From assembly GCA_009602725.1 (NCBI GenBank), contig WELB01000306.1, positions 78,879 through 108,615 on the forward strand: a stretch of 29,737 nt of DNA. Reading direction: 5' to 3'. The DNA comes from Spirogloea muscicola (Eukaryota > Streptophyta > Zygnematophyceae > Spirogloeales > Spirogloeaceae). Positions 29,201 to 29,737 of this stretch are shown here, piece after piece (position 1 is the first letter of the stretch; each line of letters begins with the position of its first letter). The position numbers and the translations under genes were made by a program. The notes beneath the pieces were generated by a model that ran no database searches, was not told the origin of the DNA, and saw only the letters and a list, made by a program, of their open reading frames with translations.

Positions 29201-29737
29201 CGGGCAGCAGCCGCCGCAGTGCGAGTGCCGGCGGCGTTGCCAGGCCCAGCACCAGCGCCAGCGGCAGCTTTGAACGCCACTCGCTGCGCAGCAAGCTAAG
29301 GATTGGGGTCATCAGCGGCGGCGGCCACGACAGCAACAAGCAACACGCTGAACGGATGCTCGGCAGAAGGGCTCGCCTGAGGACGAGCACGAGGTCGTGC
29401 AGCGCAGCAGCATCGCAGCGCTCGGCACCCTCCACGGCGACCACCAGCGGCACGTCGCGGCCGTCGAGAGCAGCGGCTGCGTCTCGGTGCCACGCCGCCA
29501 GCGCCGCCATGTCCCCAGTCTGCATTGCAGCGGCGGTCGGCGTGGCTGAGCGCAACCGGCGCGCCAGCTCGGCAGCAAGGTGGGCGCCGGGACGGTGCTC
29601 GCCTCCGGAGAAAAGCCGAGGCACTGGCGCGCGATGGCACGGACGGCGCCGCCGCCGGCCCGCACGTCGTGGGGCTGCAGTATGGCAATGTGCCAGGCCC
29701 GGCTGCGCAAGTGCCGCGCCAGCGTCGCGAGCGCGCC
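26289..29737 (-). CDS. ORC3: Origin recognition complex subunit 3 (5' end beyond window)
   Basis: ORC3 is the AAA+-like, winged-helix subunit of ORC, which loads MCM helicase at origins. Secure exons in transcript order: about 29624-29377, 29283-29019, 28916-28842, 28689-28525, 28418-28222, 28118-28052, about 27590-27531, 27436-27361, from 27192 onward, about 26967-26865, and 26414-26289 with the stop. Matching blocks: VPLVVAVEGAERCDAAAL and SEWRSKLPLALVLGLATPP (AAA+ core; human has SEYR-LPFVLVLGIATSP), MAIHEHVSSQPLSCL, LQCLHAASQRL, RIGDLLHELQVLAEPWCE, LPFCEIYTFAGSAAF, RTTLPALRAYLNN and AAAELQLVG near the C-terminus. Phases agree across six of the junctions. The intron after 29377 has a GC donor. 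Between 27590 and 27960 two frames compete (YEERALQVADELQALAL and LNALKLRQAQHQQL), and introns between 27130 and 26970 and between 26865 and 26415 are not resolved. The N-terminus is missing. Confidence 0.88.
29284..29376 (-). other. GC-AG intron of ORC3
   Basis: On the minus strand the donor is CTCAG|GCGAGC and the acceptor TGCGCAG|CGAG. The join gives LVLSEWRSKLP, aligning with the conserved SEYR...LP of ORC3. The unspliced frame stays open, so the intron is inferred from conservation. Confidence 0.75.

Noticed and set aside
8-29737. Dinoflagellate origin, suggested by GC splice donors
   Set aside because: Genes are on both strands, most introns are GT-AG, and the LTR primer site and lumenal protein fit a green alga better.

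Overview
This is eukaryotic nuclear DNA with intron-rich genes. It most probably comes from a chlorophyte green alga. The reasons are a thylakoid-lumen pentapeptide protein with a bipartite transit peptide, GC-rich exons with GCC-repeat runs beside AT-richer introns, telomere-like TTAGGG/CCCTAAA motifs, and an LTR element with a plant-type Met-tRNA primer site. There are no operons and no bacterial signals.

Layout, left to right. (1) 8-5588 (+): complete 17-exon cullin-4 gene. A (CACCT)n microsatellite follows its stop. (2) 6290-7557 (-): 3' part of a LINE with a zinc knuckle and a restriction-like endonuclease. (3) 7688-9322 (+): six-exon lumenal pentapeptide-repeat protein. (4) about 10647-12220 (+): coiled-coil protein with no recognised family and an unresolved 5' end. 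(5) 15528-12860 (-): seven-exon URI1-type unconventional prefoldin. (6) About 15.9-22.1 kb: retroelement island. It holds an LTR with a tRNA-Met primer site, two tandem copies of a long palindrome made from its leader/gag start, 3' ends of at least two LINE lineages, and a hairpin-bearing repeat family. (7) 23100-26093 (+): eleven-exon DCN1-like protein whose first coding exon is only the ATG. (8) 26289 to beyond 29737 (-): ORC3, entering from the right edge.

Links between genes: DCN1 promotes attachment of NEDD8 to cullins, and CUL4 is such a substrate. CRL4 ligases also police replication licensing, in which ORC acts. The proximity is notable but may be chance. The reading frames support at least five GC-AG introns across four genes, most with the donor G|GCGAG. 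The most unusual structures are the duplicated long palindrome at 17.0-18.7 kb and the set of GC-AG introns. I do not see a clearly new multi-gene system.

All gene models were made by hand from reading frame, splice-site phase and recalled family conservation. No search or alignment was run.
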